Of a DNA stretch of 13,561 bases, positions 11,820-13,561 are shown one piece after another. The translations under genes were made by a program, and so were the position numbers. Under the pieces are notes generated by a model, which saw only the letters and a list, made by a program, of their open reading frames with translations, made no database searches and was not told the origin of the DNA. Origin of the DNA: Candidatus Eisenbergiella stercorigallinarum (lineage in GTDB: Bacteria; Bacillota; Clostridia; Lachnospirales; Lachnospiraceae); NCBI GenBank assembly GCA_019120525.1, contig DWUW01000163.1, forward strand, positions 1-13,561, read 5' to 3'. Within the stretch, counting starts at the first letter, position 1. Every line of letters starts with the position of its first letter.

Positions 11820-13337
11820 ATGAAGACAAAAGCTGTAAAGAGGATTCTTTTGACTTTGGTGTGCGGAGCACTAACTATTGCACTGGGCGCATGTTCAGGT
11901 GATAAGGCAGGTGAGAGCTCTTCTCAGATTACGATTGGAATACCTCAGGATATTGAGGACAGTCTTGACCCCCACAAAGCGGTGGCGGCAGGAACGAAAG
12001 AGGTACTGTTCAATCTGTACGAAGGTCTTGTCAAGCCCGACAGCAGCGGTGAGCTGCAGCCGGCCATTGCCAGCGATTATTCGATATCGGAGGATGCGAC
12101 CACCTATACCTTCACTTTGAGGGAAGGGGTAAAATTCCATGACGGCAGTATGGTAACGGCTGAAGACGTGAAATATTCCATAGACAGATGCGCCGATACC
12201 ACGAACGGAGAACCGCTGGTAGAGGCGTATTCTAATATTAAGAGCGTCAATATCGTGGATGAGAAAACGGTGGAGGTGGTGCTGAATACGGCGGACTCCG
12301 ATTTTCTGGCCAATATGACCACCGCCATTATTCCGGCTTCCAATGAAAATCCGGATACCAATCCCATCGGAACCGGACCATATAGATACGTATCCAGATC
12401 GCCACAGGAGAACTTCGTGGTGGAGAAGTTTGACGAATACTGGGGAACACCTGCCAATATCGAGAACGTCACCTTCCGGGTGTGCGCGAACGCGGATTCC
12501 ATCGTTATGAATCTGCAGGGCGGATCCATCGACATGTTTGCCCGGCTGACCACGACGCAGGCTTCCCAGCTTGGAGATCAGTTCGATGTCCTGGAGGGCA
12601 CCATGAACCTGGTGCAGGCGCTTTATCTGAACAATGCGGTGGAACCCTTTAACGATGAACGGGTACGTCAGGCGCTCTGCTATGCGGTGGATCCGCAGGG
12701 GATCATGGATCTGATCTCTGATGGAAAGGGAACCGAGATCGGAAGCAGCATGTTCCCGGCCTTCGAAAAGTATTACATGCCGGAACTGAACGACGTATAC
12801 AATCAGGATTTTGATAAGGCGAAGGAGCTGCTGGCTGAGGCGGGCTATCCCGACGGCTTCTCCTTTACCATAACGGTTCCCTCCAATTATCAGCAGCACA
12901 TCGATACGGCGCAGGTCCTGGTGGAACAGCTGAAAAATATCGGCGTGACGGCTGAGATTGAGCTGGTGGAATGGGAAACCTGGGTTTCCGAAGCCTATAC
13001 GAACCGGAATTTTGAGGCGACGGTGGTCGGCGTGGACGCGTCCAGCCTGACCGCTTCGGCCCTGCTTTCCAGATTCGTATCGGACGCGCCGAATAACTTC
13101 ATCAATTTCAGTAATGCGGATTACGATGCGGCCTATGCCCGCGCGGAGGCTGCGGTGGATGATGAGGAAAAAACCGAGGCCTATAAAGAGTGTGAACGCC
13201 TTCTGGCGGAGCATGCCGCAAATGTATACATTCAGGATCTTCCGTGCCTGGTGGCGCTGAATAAGAAATATGCGGGATACGAATTCTACCCGCTGTATGT
13301 TCAGGATATTTCCAAGCTGTACATTGTGGAAGAGTAG
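11820..13337 (+). CDS. Peptide/nickel-type ABC transporter substrate-binding lipoprotein
   Basis: Family 5 extracellular solute-binding protein (OppA/DppA/NikA group), 505 aa, which captures ligand outside the cell for an ABC importer. The signal peptide is basic then hydrophobic (residues 1-24) and ends in the lipobox LGAC, with Cys25 as the lipidated residue. Family landmarks are LYEGLVK, YTFTLREGVKFHDG with TAEDVKYSIDR, NPIGTGPYRYV, DEYWG, FNDERVRQALCYAVD and AKELLAEAGYPDGF. The ligand cannot be read from sequence; dipeptide, oligopeptide or a metal complex are all possible. ATG 11820 has GAAAGGA upstream; a GTG at 11796 is in frame but would bury the signal sequence. The first 50-60 codons use more A/T-ending codons than the rest. 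A permease gene follows, so this is the first gene of an importer operon. Confidence 0.93.
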   Translation: MKTKAVKRILLTLVCGALTIALGACSGDKAGESSSQITIGIPQDIEDSLDPHKAVAAGTKEVLFNLYEGLVKPDSSGELQPAIASDYSISEDATTYTFTLREGVKFHDGSMVTAEDVKYSIDRCADTTNGEPLVEAYSNIKSVNIVDEKTVEVVLNTADSDFLANMTTAIIPASNENPDTNPIGTGPYRYVSRSPQENFVVEKFDEYWGTPANIENVTFRVCANADSIVMNLQGGSIDMFARLTTTQASQLGDQFDVLEGTMNLVQALYLNNAVEPFNDERVRQALCYAVDPQGIMDLISDGKGTEIGSSMFPAFEKYYMPELNDVYNQDFDKAKELLAEAGYPDGFSFTITVPSNYQQHIDTAQVLVEQLKNIGVTAEIELVEWETWVSEAYTNRNFEATVVGVDASSLTASALLSRFVSDAPNNFINFSNADYDAAYARAEAAVDDEEKTEAYKECERLLAEHAANVYIQDLPCLVALNKKYAGYEFYPLYVQDISKLYIVEE

Positions 13338-13350
13338 GACGGCTGCGACG

Positions 13351-13369
13351 GCCCGGCGGTCCGCCGGGC
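13351..13369 (+). other. GC-rich hairpin between binding protein and permease
   Basis: GCCCGGC (13351-13357) pairs with GCCGGGC (13363-13369) over GGTCC, followed by TGTTTC. Hairpins in this position commonly protect the binding-protein mRNA or partly attenuate transcription, so that binding protein exceeds permease. The T-run is too short to call a strong terminator, and the permease gene follows with its own ribosome binding site. Confidence 0.45.
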
Positions 13370-13407
13370 TGTTTCAGTGCCGGACGGATATCCGAAAGGA
13401 GATTTCC

Positions 13408-13561
13408 ATGAAACTTCTGATCCGAAAATTCATATCCATGATCGTTACCATTCTGGCAGTGGCCTTTCTGGTTTTTCTGGCTTTCGATGTGATTCCGGGG
13501 GATCCGGCCACGGCGCAGCTGGGAACGCAGGCCACGCCGGAACGGGTGGAGGCGCTGCGGG
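13408..13561 (+). CDS. ABC transporter permease, DppB/OppB-type, N-terminal fragment
   Basis: Start of a gene cut by the window edge; 51 codons are visible. It begins MKLLIRKFISMIVTILAVAFLVFLAFDVIPGDPA as one basic end and one transmembrane helix (in pieces: basic residues 1-7, helix about 8-26). IPGDPA then TPERVEALR follows, the standard N-terminus of DppB-type permeases, which form the channel with a DppC-type partner. AAAGGAG (13395-13401) lies 6 nt before the ATG. It follows the family 5 binding-protein gene by 70 nt, which supports the assignment. The rest of the operon (second permease, two ATPases) is expected downstream but is not visible. Confidence 0.9.
   Translation, partial: MKLLIRKFISMIVTILAVAFLVFLAFDVIPGDPATAQLGTQATPERVEALR

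Noticed and set aside
11895..13214. A 439-codon minus-strand frame opposite the binding-protein gene
   Set aside because: The sense gene is full length with lipobox and family motifs, so this is a shadow frame.
1..13561. Search for CRISPR arrays, tRNA or rRNA genes, insertion sequence ends and phage or toxin-antitoxin genes
   Set aside because: No regularly spaced repeats, no cloverleaf or rRNA segments, no transposase or integrase motifs and no small toxin-antitoxin pair were found by reading.

Overview
The window reads as a chromosomal segment of a GC-rich, endospore-forming member of the Clostridia. A Lachnospiraceae-like genome is my inference from three things: strong AGGAGG-type ribosome binding sites, GC-rich third codon positions, and the gene order spoIIGA-sigE-sigG-ylmC/ymxH-nrdR. 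Every gene I can support lies on the plus strand. No rRNA, tRNA, CRISPR array, insertion sequence or prophage gene is visible.

Layout. (1) Positions 1-201 hold the C-terminal tail of a TrkH-type potassium transporter subunit. (2) Positions 202-5748 hold a housekeeping block behind an extended -10 promoter: pyrH (UMP kinase), frr (ribosome recycling factor), uppS (undecaprenyl diphosphate synthase), cdsA (CDP-diglyceride synthase), dxr (DXP reductoisomerase) and rseP (site-2 protease). (3) Positions 5783-6934 encode a secreted DUF3048 (YerB-like) protein, followed by hairpins and a T-rich stretch that look like the end of this transcription unit. (4) Positions 7163-8233 encode a membrane-anchored Ser/Thr protein kinase without PASTA domains. 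(5) Positions 8289-10742 are the sporulation sigma cluster: spoIIGA, sigE and sigG. Its promoter overlaps the 3' end of the kinase gene, has an unusually long 21-nt spacer and lies downstream of a perfect Spo0A box. (6) Positions 10888-11685 encode a YlmC/YmxH PRC-barrel protein and NrdR. NrdR has its own perfect consensus sigma-A promoter. (7) From 11820 to the window end is the start of a peptide/nickel-type ABC importer operon: a lipoprotein binding protein, then the first 51 codons of a DppB-like permease.

How the genes fit together. dxr (isoprenoid precursors), uppS (C55 lipid carrier) and cdsA (phospholipid precursor) supply the envelope, rseP acts in the membrane, and pyrH and frr serve nucleotide supply and translation. 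In the sporulation block, SpoIIGA is the protease that activates pro-SigE in the mother cell, and SigG is the late forespore sigma factor. The kinase sits between the two programmes and shares DNA with the sporulation promoter, but a functional link is only a hypothesis.

I found no clearly unprecedented system. The items most worth a second look are the spoIIG-type promoter architecture with its Spo0A box inside the kinase gene, the PASTA-less kinase, the absence of ispG and polC after rseP, the structured leaders of pyrH and of the ABC operon, and the divergent pro-region of SigE.
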